64,000 bases of DNA. Source: Desulfosudis oleivorans (GTDB lineage Bacteria > Desulfobacterota > Desulfobacteria > Desulfobacterales > SURF-7). The notes under the pieces are model-generated. The model worked only from the letters and a program-made list of their open reading frames with translations, did no database searches and had not been told where the DNA came from. The stretch's first letter is position 1; the number at the start of each line of letters is the position of its first letter. A program made the position numbers and the translations under genes. This document shows, in pieces, positions 1-7,925 of this stretch. Where the stretch lies: the NCBI GenBank assembly GCA_020723325.1, contig DYJD01000034.1, positions 1-64,000 on the forward strand, written 5' to 3'.

Positions 1-104
1 AGGAGCAATGTGCATCATTTTTAATGGGTTGCGATGGGCCAGAATGTGGCAAGTAGTCCTGCACTTTCGATGAATTTTTTTCGGCTTTTCGATAGTCGTT
101 AATT
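1..104 (+). repeat. Cassette-spacer repeat, copy A (partial)
   Basis: This is the right-hand part of a repeat family also seen at 1469, 2321, 3435, 5001, 5981 and 7060. Shared blocks are 'agcaatgtgcatcattttt', 'tggcaag', 'ctgcacttt' and a final 'cggcttttc'. It ends with a GTTAATT box at 98-104, just before the first ORF. The left part lies outside the window. Confidence 0.75.
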
Positions 105-117
105 GCGAGATTTGGTT

Positions 118-459
118 ATGTGTTCTATTATTGATTTGGAACAATCAATGGGGATTGAGGAATTTATTGGCCCTATAATTCTCTTGTTCATAGCTTATCT
201 ATCATTGAGTGTTAATATCCGAACAAGAAGACTCATTAAAGAATGGGCTCGAAAAAGCAATTACGACGTCGTAAAAATAAATATAAAACTTTGGTATTGG
301 TTTATTCCTTGGTTGTGCGGAGGGATACATCCAGACAACTTCAGAGTTATTGTGCGATCTAAAGACAATAAAATATTAGAGTATCAAATTACAGGTGGTG
401 GATTGTTCCTTGTGAGCAATAAAATCGAGGTTGTAAAAATGAAAGAACTTCACACATAA
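118..459 (+). CDS. Small membrane protein, cassette gene 1
   Basis: I do not recognise this protein. It has about 113 residues from the ATG at 118; the in-frame TTG at 103 overlaps the end of the repeat and the ATG at 148 is an alternative. A hydrophobic segment (about residues 16-32, GPIILLFIAYLSLS) is followed by a basic region and a soluble tail, which suggests a single-pass inner-membrane protein. The TAA stop is embedded in the R''-like box of the attC-like site that follows, as in integron cassettes. Its AT-rich composition matches the other cassette genes and differs from the region beyond 14 kb. Confidence 0.6.
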   Translation: MCSIIDLEQSMGIEEFIGPIILLFIAYLSLSVNIRTRRLIKEWARKSNYDVVKINIKLWYWFIPWLCGGIHPDNFRVIVRSKDNKILEYQITGGGLFLVSNKIEVVKMKELHT

Positions 460-587
460 CATGGATGGCAGTCCAGGGTACTGCCAGGGCTGGGCCATTA
501 CGAGAGGTATTGCTCCATTTCGGTATTGTTTTACATTTTCAACTGTTAGTGAAAGCCCTGGCTGCTCCATGACCGCTGGCGTTGGAC
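454..587 (+). repeat. attC-like site 1
   Basis: The site opens with ACATAAC (454-460) over the stop codon of the preceding ORF and closes with GTTGGAC (581-587), which fits the R' consensus GTTRRRY. Inside are the inverted segments GCCAGGGCT and AGCCCTGGC. The next ORF starts 5 nt later. Length (134 bp), imperfect dyad and position fit an integron attC site. Confidence 0.6.
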
Positions 588-591
588 GATT

Positions 592-951
592 ATGAGAATT
601 CTCATTACATCCGTTTTGATGTTATTTAGTGTCTACGGTGGTAGCGCGTTCGCGGAGGGCGGATTGTGTGCGACTGAACAGTGTGAAAAGGCTCAGAACA
701 TTCCTAATCTCCCTTCTGATGTTAAAATGTTTGTTGAACAACGCGACGGATGTGATCACTTTCGCGGAGAGCCGTGGCCCGAAGCCGACAATCAGGAGAG
801 CAAGGAGAGGCGTGAGTTTATTTTGCGGAAGATTCGAGAGCTCTGCACTGGCACCGACGGGCGTCTAACTGATCTACGAAAAAAATACGGCGACTCGCGC
901 GTTTTGGGTGAGCTACTAAACGAATATGAAGACCAAGTTGAGCTCAAATGA
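592..951 (+). CDS. Secreted small protein, cassette gene 2
   Basis: A 119-residue protein with a clear signal peptide (MRILITSVLMLFSVYGGSAFA, cleavage expected near residue 21). The mature part is hydrophilic and charged, with four Cys (CATEQC near the new N-terminus, then DGCDH and ELCTG) that could pair in the periplasm. The DGCDHFRGEPWPE and KERREFI motifs are of a type I associate with anonymous integron-cassette proteins; the function is unknown. The start is fixed by the R' box ending at 587 and the signal peptide at the N-terminus. A separate attC-like site follows. Confidence 0.7.
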   Translation: MRILITSVLMLFSVYGGSAFAEGGLCATEQCEKAQNIPNLPSDVKMFVEQRDGCDHFRGEPWPEADNQESKERREFILRKIRELCTGTDGRLTDLRKKYGDSRVLGELLNEYEDQVELK

Positions 952-972
952 ATCCGACCGACATAGCCAATC

Positions 973-1064
973 GCCCAACAGCTGGCTCGTGATGGACGCC
1001 GGAAGCGATGCCTTGCTATAGTTGGAGTATATTGCGTCGGCGCCACCCAGTCGGGGCGTTCGGT
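973..1064 (+). repeat. attC-like site 2
   Basis: The R''-like box GCCCAAC (973-979) matches RYYYAAC exactly. The R'-like box GTTCGGT (1058-1064) is its near inverse. The internal arms (GGACGCCGGAAGC against GCGTCGGCGCC) pair imperfectly. The next ORF starts 12 nt downstream. Confidence 0.55.
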
Positions 1065-1075
1065 TTCAATGCTAC

Positions 1076-1465
1076 ATGAAAATATTTCGAAATTTTATTT
1101 TTTGCATAGCTATTTTTTTCTGTGCATATTTTGCATTTATCTACTATCTTTCATGGCATATGAAATCAGAAATGAAAAAGACTATGGATCTATTTCAACA
1201 AAATCCGTTAATTTGCCCAGAGGGGTCAGAAGCGGCAATTGAGCGGTGGAGCAAAATTGGATACTCAAGGTACTGTTTATCGAACGGAAAGAAACATGGC
1301 CATTGGGAGGCGTGGGAATCGCAATACAAACTTATTGATGGTTCTTATAGAAACGGAATGAAAGACGGGAAATGGACTTGGTACAATAAAGATGGCAGCA
1401 TCTATAGAATAGTTAATTATAAAGAAGATTTGGAATTAAGTAGCAAGATATTTTCAAAACAATAA
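1076..1465 (+). CDS. Membrane-anchored MORN-like repeat protein, cassette gene 3
   Basis: A 129-residue protein from the ATG at 1076; upstream in-frame starts lie inside the attC-like site. An N-terminal hydrophobic segment (about residues 6-28, FIFCIAIFFCAYFAFIYYL) anchors it, with the C-terminus probably outside. The C-terminal half has toxin-antitoxin-style MORN/'GxxxGxW' repeats: GKKHGHWEAW, then DGSYRNGMKDGKWTWYNKDGSIY, a pattern typical of YwqK/MORN-variant proteins. The exact function is unknown. It is the only ORF in its cassette. Confidence 0.65.
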   Translation: MKIFRNFIFCIAIFFCAYFAFIYYLSWHMKSEMKKTMDLFQQNPLICPEGSEAAIERWSKIGYSRYCLSNGKKHGHWEAWESQYKLIDGSYRNGMKDGKWTWYNKDGSIYRIVNYKEDLELSSKIFSKQ

Positions 1466-1468
1466 AAA

Positions 1469-1660
1469 CGAACAAAGGCATTGAGATGACAGCGGATTTG
1501 CCGGACTGGTAAAAGTGCAGAATGTCTGAAGCAATGTGCATATTTTGAAGGGATTGCACTAGACCACAAAGTGGCAAGCTGTGCTCCACTATCGATGTGT
1601 TCGTTTTCAACCTTTCAACTGAATTTTGAACTACTTGACCTGATTATTAATGTTTAGGCA
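1469..1660 (+). repeat. Cassette-spacer repeat, copy B
   Basis: It begins 'cgaacaaaggc' right after the stop of cassette gene 3 and ends in 'atgtttaggc' 12 nt before the next ORF. The core carries 'gacagcgga', 'aaaagtgcagaatg', 'gcaatgtgcat' and 'ttcgttttcaacctttcaa'. It could be a VCR-like attC site. Confidence 0.75.
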
Positions 1661-1669
1661 TTCACAACC

Positions 1670-2248
1670 ATGAGCAAACGCATTCTTGTAATCCTTGGTC
1701 ATCCCCAAAGCGACAGTTTCTGCGGCGCCATCGCCAATTCATACTTAGAGGGAGCCAAAGCAGCAGGAAATGAAGTTCAACTAATTTCCATTGGCAATCT
1801 GTCTTTTGATCCAGTGCTCCACAATGGCTACGCCACGAATCAGGAGCTCGAACCTGACTTGGTGGCTGGACAGGCAGCAATTACTTGGGCACAACACATC
1901 GTTTTCGTATATCCCATATGGTGGGGCGCAATGCCAGCTTTGCTCAAGGGCTTTATTGACCGAGTTTTCCTACCGGGCTTTGCCTTCAAGTTTCGTGAAG
2001 GTTCTCAGTTCTGGGATCGCCTGCTTTCGGGGCGCTCAGCTCACCTTCTCGTCACAATGGACACGCCACCTTGGTATTTTCGCTGGATATATCGTATGCC
2101 GGGCCACAATCAGATGAAGCGCACTATTCTTGAATTCTGTGGCATAAAACCCGTAACCGTTTCGAGCTTTGGCCCCATCAAATATAGCAACCAGCAAAAG
2201 CGGGAAAAGTGGCTTGCCAACGCAAATGCATATGGACAACGTGCTTAA
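1670..2248 (+). CDS. NAD(P)H-dependent flavin quinone oxidoreductase, cassette gene 4
   Basis: A 192-residue flavodoxin-fold protein of the NQO1/MdaB/KefF group, which reduces quinones by two electrons with NAD(P)H through bound FMN or FAD. The phosphate-binding loop near the N-terminus reads ILGHPQSDSFCGAIANSYLEGA (about residues 8-29). The characteristic VFVYPIWWGAMPALLKGFIDRVFLPGFAF segment is at about residues 78-106, with GRSAHLLVTMDTP further on. Length is normal. It is the one gene in the array with an obvious enzymatic function, and it sits alone between two spacer repeats. The substrate cannot be told from sequence. Confidence 0.85.
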   Translation: MSKRILVILGHPQSDSFCGAIANSYLEGAKAAGNEVQLISIGNLSFDPVLHNGYATNQELEPDLVAGQAAITWAQHIVFVYPIWWGAMPALLKGFIDRVFLPGFAFKFREGSQFWDRLLSGRSAHLLVTMDTPPWYFRWIYRMPGHNQMKRTILEFCGIKPVTVSSFGPIKYSNQQKREKWLANANAYGQRA

Positions 2249-2320
2249 TCGGGGAAGGGCGGATCTTTCTCCCACCCTCCTCAATGAAGAGACATTATTT
2301 CCAGCGATGAAACCGGCCAG
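2249..2320 (+). repeat. Hairpin prefix of copy C
   Basis: Starting at the stop codon, 'cggggaagggcgg' and 'ctcccaccctcc' can pair. The same prefix, in order, precedes copy G at 6987-7060, and a diverged version precedes copy D (3345-3434). It is therefore part of the repeated unit and may also terminate transcription. Confidence 0.5.
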
Positions 2321-2503
2321 GTCAAACAAATTGACAAAGGCGTTTCCGGACTGGTAAAAGTGCACAATGGCAGAAGCAATGTGCATCATTTTTAAGGCGT
2401 TGGGGGCATGTGCACTATGGAGGAGTGCTCCGCTATCGATTTAATCGTTTTCCGTTTTTCAAGAGAATTTTGACATAGTCGACATGATAATTAATTGTTC
2501 GGC
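2321..2503 (+). repeat. Cassette-spacer repeat, copy C
   Basis: It runs from 'gtcaaacaaattgac' to 'ttaattgttcggc'. Left AACAAATTG and right TTAATTGTT are approximately inverted, and GTTCGGC is close to an R' box. The core blocks are shared with the other copies. Confidence 0.75.
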
Positions 2504-2549
2504 TTCATGTATTAAACACTCCGGTACCGACTATAATAGAAAGCAGAGA

Positions 2550-3344
2550 ATGTTTTTCAGTTATACGTCTCTAAAAAATCTTTTCTTATCTGAGATGAGA
2601 ACAGAAATAAGCAAGTATTCAAGTCCAACATCGTATACCATCACGGAAAATGATATCGCATTTCTACCTGACCCCGTTCGGAGATATTTCCGGTATTGCG
2701 GCTGCATCGGCAAGAAAAAAATGATTAATGCAAAAATTGAATGGAAAGATGTTCTATTCAGAATGTCATCAAAAAATAAATGGATAAGGCTGGATTGTTA
2801 TCAGTTTAATTCCGTGCCTGAACCAACAAGAATTGTGTATATGAAAAGCCGAATTATGGGAGTATTTCCATTTGAAGGGCGGGACAAATACCATGACGGG
2901 CATGGTAATATGCTGATCAATCTTATGAAAGTATTTATGGTTGCCGATGCCAAAGGCAAAGAAATGGATGAATCTGCATTGGTGACGGTTTTAGCTGAGA
3001 CTTTTCTTGTTCCATCATATGCTTTGCAAGATTATATTACATGGTCAGCTATTGACTCTAATACCGCCAAGGCTACACTTAAATTTAATGAAAGTGAGGT
3101 CACCGGAGTCTTTCATTTCAATGACCAAGGCGAGTTTATCGAATTTGAAACAAATGACAGGTACTATTCAGAAAGAGGTACAGAGTATAAAAAGGTTAAA
3201 TGGTCTGTAGTTGCGAGTAATTACATTGAGAAAAATGGAATAAAATTTCCTACTACCCTGAGTGCAATCTGGCATGAAAAGGATGGAGGTTTTGAATATT
3301 TCAAAGGCAAAATAGAATATATTGAATTTGATAAAACGGAATAA
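2550..3344 (+). CDS. DUF6544-like protein, cassette gene 5
   Basis: About 264 residues from the ATG at 2550. An upstream in-frame ATG at 2484 lies inside the spacer repeat, so the later start is preferred. The motif FLPDPVRRYFRYCG (about residues 37-50), a beta-rich middle (IEWKDVLFRM, RIVYMKSRIMGVFPFEGRDKYHDGHGNMLI) and a C-terminal EYKKVKWSVV...FPTTLSAIW segment resemble the DUF6544 family, whose function is unknown. No signal peptide is seen with this start. It is unusually large for a cassette gene. Confidence 0.6.
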   Translation: MFFSYTSLKNLFLSEMRTEISKYSSPTSYTITENDIAFLPDPVRRYFRYCGCIGKKKMINAKIEWKDVLFRMSSKNKWIRLDCYQFNSVPEPTRIVYMKSRIMGVFPFEGRDKYHDGHGNMLINLMKVFMVADAKGKEMDESALVTVLAETFLVPSYALQDYITWSAIDSNTAKATLKFNESEVTGVFHFNDQGEFIEFETNDRYYSERGTEYKKVKWSVVASNYIEKNGIKFPTTLSAIWHEKDGGFEYFKGKIEYIEFDKTE

Positions 3345-3434
3345 TGTATAAACGCCCACTGGGGTAGGGGTACCTATCACTGAGCGCCCCTCCAACGATA
3401 CCGAAGGCCATTTCCAGTTCAGAAACCGGACGAG

Positions 3435-3577
3435 GCCAATTGAATTGACAGCGGAATTGTCGGGCTGTTAAAGTGCAGAATGTCTGGAGCAATGTGCATC
3501 ATTTTGGAGGGATTGCACTATGCCACAAACTGGCAAGGAGTGTTGCACTTTTGATATTCTTGTATCAATAGTTCTGG
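3435..3577 (+). repeat. Cassette-spacer repeat, copy D
   Basis: It starts 'ccaattgaattgacagcgg' and keeps 'aaagtgcagaatgtctggagc' and 'ttgcactttt' as an inverted pair. It ends around 'gttctgg'. The right end is the most diverged of the family. Confidence 0.65.
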
Positions 3578-4024
3578 TCGCAAAACTTTTTATCCATACC
3601 CGTTTATCCTTTTAAATCTTATCTTGTCATGCTTAGCGGAAATCCAAGAACCGGTCATCATGATGAGTTAGAACCGCCACGAATCACGCGATGCTTGACT
3701 GTCAAGTGAGCCTCAAATCTCATCCCTTCAATTTTATTATTCCCGATTCTTTTTATTCATTACAATTCTGCTTTATCGAGGCGCAAATTTTCAGTCTAAT
3801 TTCAAAAAATTAAACAGAACCCTAATGACTTTATATAATTAGTGCTTAAATTATTAATATATAATTGTCACCCAACTTCATCAAACGATAATAAACCATG
3901 TGACGGCTTACGCCTCCGAAGGTTATAATTAAAAAAGGAGTGACTGGGTGGCATTTATAATCGGTTTCTTGGGTGTGCGTGCATCTTCTTTTGAATAACG
4001 GCACTGATGGAGACCGTACTTTTT
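3578..4024. other. Gene-free AT-rich stretch
   Basis: No convincing ORF is visible on either strand. It holds 'cttgactgtcaag' (an inverted repeat, about 3695) and 'gtgacggcttacgcctccgaagg' (3901-3923). The latter leads towards the terminator at 4025, so a short untranslated RNA is possible. I cannot assign it to a known riboswitch class. Confidence 0.3.
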
Positions 4025-4054
4025 AGCAGGGTCAGAAATGGCTCTGCTTTTTTA
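4025..4054 (+). terminator. Rho-independent terminator
   Basis: AGCAGGGTC and GGCTCTGCT form a stem with a 6-7 nt loop, followed directly by a run of seven T. It would end plus-strand transcription before the convergent recombinase gene. Confidence 0.7.
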
Positions 4055-4100
4055 TTAGATGCCGATTTTTATGGAATGAAGATTATTGATTTCAATTTAT

Positions 4101-4132
4101 AACCGGAACTGGCCTAAATACCAGTCCCGGTT
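4101..4132 (-). terminator. Hairpin after recombinase gene
   Basis: A 12-bp near-perfect inverted repeat (AACCGGAACTGG / CCAGTCCCGGTT) lies just beyond the recombinase stop. A T-run is present only on the plus side, so it may act in either direction. Confidence 0.5.
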
Positions 4133-4139
4133 TTCCATT

Positions 4140-4977
4140 TTATGCAAATATGTTTTCGATCCATCGCATGGCTTCGACATCACTGACTTTGCCGAGATAT
4201 CGCTGCGTGGTGGAAAGATTGGCATGGCGCAGGATAATCTTGCTGACAATTTCCAATGGGGCTCCGGCTCGGGATGCATATGTGGCGGCATGGCGGCGAA
4301 GGTCATGAGGATTGAGTTCGATACCGACTTTTCGACCGGCTTTTTTGAGGATTCTTCTCGCGCTAGTATAGCCGGCTGGAAAAATTCGCTGGTCAGGGGC
4401 CATTTTATTTGAATGTATATAATCCTTGAGACGATCAGCAACTTTTTTAGGGATGAACACAACTTCGGACTGGCGACCACTTTTAGGACTGATAAGCAAT
4501 AATTTTCGATCATCAACATCCATCGCCCTCAGTTTCAGCACTTCGCCGATTCGCATACCACCCCTGGCCATCAGTTCAAGCATTAATCGATTCCTGGGAT
4601 TATCGGTTTTGAATATGATTTCATCAACGGCATCTTTTTCAAGTATGGTCCATTGCCGCCCCTTGGCAACTCGAAACGCTTTTTTCAAAATCGAAGTTTC
4701 ACAGGGATTAATCAGTGATGGATCTACGGTATTCTTGATGAAATTGAAAAATGTTTTCAGGATAGTGTATTTATAGCGTTTTGTGGCCTGCTTCTGGCCA
4801 CCTGTGTTTTGGGATAGAAACGATAGAATCTGTTCGGATTTTACCGAATGAGTTTCGTGATCACCGAACTGGGATTTGAATTTGCTCAGGAATAATTCGT
4901 AATTCTTGATCGTATTTTTTTCCAGCGTTCATTTTTTGGTGATCCATAAAATTGGCGATGGCTTGAACAATCTTCAT
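4140..4977 (-). pseudogene. XerC/D-like tyrosine recombinase, frameshifted
   Basis: With one base removed from the seven-A run at 4915-4921, a 278-residue recombinase reads through from an ATG at 4977 that has a strong AAGGAGG ribosome site 5 nt upstream. The N-terminal SAM-like core-binding domain (TIKNYELFLSKF...) and the catalytic domain are complete. Catalytic residues are visible: Arg in GGMRIGEVL, Lys in SPKSGRQSE, HDLRRH, RHANLSTTQRYLG with the Tyr. It lacks the extra insert characteristic of integron integrase IntI. The gene is antisense to every cassette ORF and lies between copies D and E, as if it were itself cargo of a unit. The frameshift could be inactivating, bypassed by transcriptional slippage on the A-run, or a sequencing error; as read, only a 182-residue C-terminal part (4140-4688) is open from an ATG. 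Confidence 0.8.
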
Positions 4978-5000
4978 ATTGGCCTCCTTCTTTGTATGAG

Positions 5001-5187
5001 GTTAATCAAATTGACAACTGAATCGGGAACCTGTTAAAATGTGCACATTACCGAAACCATTGTGCATAATTTCTGATCTTCTGCAATAGGGAAGAACGTG
5101 GCAAGTTGTCTGCACTTTTGAAGTAACTCGTTTTCGGCTTTTCAACAAAAATGACATATTAAAAAAATCATCGATTGAACGTTTTCC
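5001..5187 (+). repeat. Cassette-spacer repeat, copy E
   Basis: It begins 'gttaatcaaattgac' only 23 nt upstream of the recombinase start and ends near 'gaacgttttcc'. It keeps 'gtggcaagttgtctgcactttt' and 'tcgttttcggcttttcaa'. Its position beside the recombinase start is where an attI-like site would be expected. Confidence 0.7.
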
Positions 5188-5267
5188 AGAACGGTGTGCA
5201 TGATAGACTTCTTTTGCAATTTTTTATAGGTTGAAAGCGGTGCCTGTACAATGGACCGGAATACGCA

Positions 5268-5963
5268 ATGAACATTCTCAATCTAAAATCTATAGTCGGA
5301 ATATTTTTTATACTTCTGTTCCTTTTTGCATCAAGCTTAGGCGTACCCATAGCAGTGTGCAATGAAGTATTGGATGACAATATTTTAAAAATTGAAATTA
5401 GTCCAACATCACAGATTCGGTATGAAGGAGACAGTTGGAGTTTTAGTCTTAAGATGACTATAAAAAATGATAGTCAACAATCCGTTTTTTTACCAAATCC
5501 TACACTTCCTTATATAAGTTTCATTGAGGAATATTATCTTTTAAATCCAAATAATAACGAAATAATAGGCAATGGAAAGCCAGAAAGGGTTTCCATTCTT
5601 TCGGAGAATAGTTGGATAGAGATAGGCGCTACAAAATATATTGAAGCAAATAGAAATATCAGAATATATCAAAGAAATAATGATGGATTTGTGAGACGCG
5701 ATACCCATAGACAATCAGAAGAGGTTAGGTTTATAATTGATATTGGAAAGAAAATTGAAGACTATAAAATATTTGCAAAAATTGTTTATAACAAACACCA
5801 AAAGGCAAAACATGATTTTGAACGAGAATGGATAAATATGGTTGATTTTAAACCAGATCGAACTGAATTTTGGCATGGTGAAATCGAATCAAATAGACTA
5901 ATTTTGAGAGATTTAATGCAGCCGGTAGTCGGACCCAACGGGCACTTCGGGGTCGCCCATTAA
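5268..5963 (+). CDS. Secreted beta-rich hypothetical protein, cassette gene 7
   Basis: A 231-residue protein with a signal peptide (residues 1-31, hydrophobic core IVGIFFILLFLFASSLGVPIAVC). The Cys at 31 lacks a good lipobox. The mature part is rich in predicted strands (ILKIEISPTSQIRYEGDSWSFSLKMTIKNDSQQSVFLPNPTL), reminiscent of an immunoglobulin-like domain, but I recognise no family. The C-terminal tail (VVGPNGHFGVAH) runs into sequence just before the spacer repeat, so the last residues may derive from the junction. Confidence 0.65.
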   Translation: MNILNLKSIVGIFFILLFLFASSLGVPIAVCNEVLDDNILKIEISPTSQIRYEGDSWSFSLKMTIKNDSQQSVFLPNPTLPYISFIEEYYLLNPNNNEIIGNGKPERVSILSENSWIEIGATKYIEANRNIRIYQRNNDGFVRRDTHRQSEEVRFIIDIGKKIEDYKIFAKIVYNKHQKAKHDFEREWINMVDFKPDRTEFWHGEIESNRLILRDLMQPVVGPNGHFGVAH

Positions 5964-5980
5964 AGGGCGTGGCCAAAAAG

Positions 5981-6170
5981 ATTAACAACGGAATCGCCAG
6001 GCTGGTAAAGTGCAGAATGACTGAAGCTATGTGCATCATTTTTAATGGGTTGCGCTGGGTAAGAACATGGCAAGTTGTCTGCACTTTTGAGACGTTCGTT
6101 TTCAGCCTTTCAAATGAGGATTATTCTACGTTTTATGAATTCTCAACAGAAGGATAATATATGTTCGTCC
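5981..6170 (+). repeat. Cassette-spacer repeat, copy F
   Basis: The best-preserved copy. It starts ATTAACAACGG (R''-like TTAACAA), has a perfect inverted pair AAAGTGCAGA (6007-6016) / TCTGCACTTT (6078-6087), and ends with 'atatgttcgtc' 20 nt before the next ORF. Confidence 0.75.
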
Positions 6171-6189
6171 TAAAATTTGCGTAACACTC

Positions 6190-6435
6190 ATGGATTCAAA
6201 AAAGAAGGCTATTCTTGATCGCATCAAACATCTTGAAGACGCGGTTGCCAAAGGAAGAGAGTATTTGGAAAGTGGGAAATATGCAAATTGGCATGGGTTC
6301 CGACCTTTGTTTGTCGACAAGGTAAGAGACGGTAAGGTTTTGCCACCTGACAAGGATTGGATAAAGAATGTGTTTCTTCCGCGGACTGAAAAGGATCTAA
6401 GGAAAGCTCAGGAAACCTTAGATAAAATGACATAG
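6190..6435 (+). CDS. Small hypothetical protein, cassette gene 8
   Basis: An 81-residue, highly charged cytoplasmic protein. Predicted helices (KKKAILDRIKHLEDAVAKGREYLES at the start, TEKDLRKAQETLDKM at the end) flank a Trp/Pro-rich middle (ANWHGFRPLF). I do not recognise it. It begins 20 nt after copy F and is followed by an attC-like site, so it is the sole ORF of its cassette. Confidence 0.6.
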   Translation: MDSKKKAILDRIKHLEDAVAKGREYLESGKYANWHGFRPLFVDKVRDGKVLPPDKDWIKNVFLPRTEKDLRKAQETLDKMT

Positions 6436-6474
6436 GTTGATCTGCTCTCAGACTGCATCAAGAAATAGAAGATT

Positions 6475-6588
6475 GGCGAACCAATGGCTCAATAAAAGGC
6501 GGGCGACTTTGGCTTTGGCGAATTCATCATTTAACTTTTCACTGGCGAAGTCCTAATCTTTTGCGGCCCATGAGCCAAGGCGTTATCT
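6475..6588 (+). repeat. attC-like site 3
   Basis: A GGCGAAC box (6475-6481) and GTTATCT (6582-6588) frame the inverted pair TGGCTCA / TGAGCCA and weaker arms (GCGACTTTGGC / GGCGAAGTC). It is 114 bp long and directly precedes the next cassette ORF. Confidence 0.55.
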
Positions 6589-6611
6589 GTCACGATGAAT
6601 TGAAATGTGCA

Positions 6612-6986
6612 ATGTTTAAAATAATAAAAGATTGGTTCAAGAAAAAAGAAGATCGTCTTAAACTGGAAAATTGGTATTTCATTACATGGGATGAAGAATA
6701 TATTTATCGAAACGTTTCGCCCCCTGGAAAGAAACCATGGAGCGACAGCTTTAAATGGAATGATATTATAAGGATCTGTTTTAATGCCACAGCCCCCCTT
6801 TACCCGGATGAATATATATTTTTCACATCCGAGCGTCCTGAGAGCTATTTAATACCATCAGAGGCAAACGGAGCATTTGAGCTTTGGAATGTTGTTTTAG
6901 AAAAAGAACTTTTTGATTCAGACCTTGCAATTAAAGCTGCGACATCAATTAATGGACTTTTTTGCTGGCCAAGTGAGGACAGATAA
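6612..6986 (+). CDS. Hypothetical protein, cassette gene 9
   Basis: A 124-residue protein from the ATG at 6612; the ORF is open upstream, but that part overlaps the attC-like site. It has an amphipathic basic N-terminus (MFKIIKDWFKKKEDRLKLENW), then strand-like segments (YFITWDEEYIYRNVSPPGK, SFKWNDIIRICFNATAP, EYIFFTSERPESYLIPSE). The 'WNDI..I' followed by 'E.YLIP.E' layout resembles small PH-like domains seen in anonymous bacterial proteins. No function is assigned. Confidence 0.6.
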   Translation: MFKIIKDWFKKKEDRLKLENWYFITWDEEYIYRNVSPPGKKPWSDSFKWNDIIRICFNATAPLYPDEYIFFTSERPESYLIPSEANGAFELWNVVLEKELFDSDLAIKAATSINGLFCWPSEDR

Positions 6987-7059
6987 TCGGGTAAGGGTGG
7001 GTTTCTCTCCCGCCCTCCCAACTGAAAAATAGCATTTTAAAGATTGAAAACAGGACGGG
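6987..7059 (+). repeat. Hairpin prefix of copy G
   Basis: 'cgggtaagggtggg' pairs with 'ctcccgccctccc'. It is nearly the same sequence as 2249-2320 and, like it, follows immediately on a stop codon. Confidence 0.5.
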
Positions 7060-7190
7060 ATTAACAAATTGACAGTGGAATAGCCAGACTGGTAAAGTGC
7101 AGAATGGCAGGAGCAATGTGCATCATTTTGAAGGGGTTGCACTGGGCCAGTTTATGGCAAGGAGTGCTCACCTTAAAAATAAACTTTTAT
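7060..7190 (+). repeat. Cassette-spacer repeat, copy G
   Basis: It starts ATTAACAAATTGAC and keeps 'gactggtaaagtgcagaatgg' and 'ggagcaatgtgcatcatttt'. The right end ('ggagtgctcacc') is lost or diverged, and no clear terminal GTT box is seen before the next gene. Confidence 0.7.
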
Positions 7191-7445
7191 ATTCCCTCAT
7201 ATTTATCCCGAAAATGATCAAGAATTAGGACGAATCGTCCTAATACATAAAAATTGAACAAAATGTGGAATTGGCGGGCGATGCTTTTAAAGCGGATTTC
7301 AGAAAAATATCGAATAATTTTAGATAATTTTGTAAATATTTTATCTGGAATCGAAATTAAAGCAAATGATGTGTTTATTGGCGTTTCTAAGAAATTTCTA
7401 CGAAATATAGAATCTACCTAATCATAAGTTAGCCACAGAGAAATT

Positions 7446-7925
7446 ATGGAAAAATTGACTAAAATTCATATTCCACTGCCGAATCATTGGGCAACTGGTG
7501 GAGAATCACTGTGGGCACTTCCATTAGGAAATAACAATTATCAAATCAAAAATATTCCGTTCTATGCATATGGTTTAAACTATGATGATATTGTCGAAGC
7601 TTTACCACCAGATACAAATTCCAAACCAATTATTAAAAAATTGTTGAAACAAAATGGGCATATTACGATTCGGGTCATATTTTTGGGGGATATTGTCAAG
7701 CAAGATGCCATAAATATGATGGATGAAATTACTGCCGATAAAGGATCTGGTTATGAAGGAATTTCTACAAAATATTTTGCTATAGATATTGAACCCGACG
7801 GAAATTATGACTCAATTTTGGATAAACTTGATAAGTTGGAATCAAAAGAAATAATTTCATACGAAACTTGTGAGCAGAGAATTGAGAACAGCTTTGATTC
7901 TGAACCTGAAGAAGCAGGTGGCTAA
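7446..7925 (+). CDS. DUF4265-like protein, cassette gene 10
   Basis: A 159-residue protein. The N-terminus (KIHIPLPNHWATGGESLWALPLGNNNYQIKNIPFYAYGLNYDDIVEA) has the pattern of DUF4265: a strand, a GESLWA motif, then IKNIPFYAYGLNYDDIV. A segment GHITIRVIF...INMMDEI follows, and the tail is acidic (DSEPEEAGG). No membrane segment or signal is present. The family is common in accessory and cassette regions and has no known biochemistry. The TAA overlaps the R'' box of the attC site at 7920. Confidence 0.7.
   Translation: MEKLTKIHIPLPNHWATGGESLWALPLGNNNYQIKNIPFYAYGLNYDDIVEALPPDTNSKPIIKKLLKQNGHITIRVIFLGDIVKQDAINMMDEITADKGSGYEGISTKYFAIDIEPDGNYDSILDKLDKLESKEIISYETCEQRIENSFDSEPEEAGG

Noticed and set aside
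3890-4054. Riboswitch upstream of the terminator at 4025
   Set aside because: The terminator is real, but the upstream sequence matches no riboswitch class I can recall and no plus-strand gene follows.
4140-4977. Integron integrase IntI
   Set aside because: The IntI-specific insert is absent and the conserved boxes are closer to XerC/D-type recombinases.
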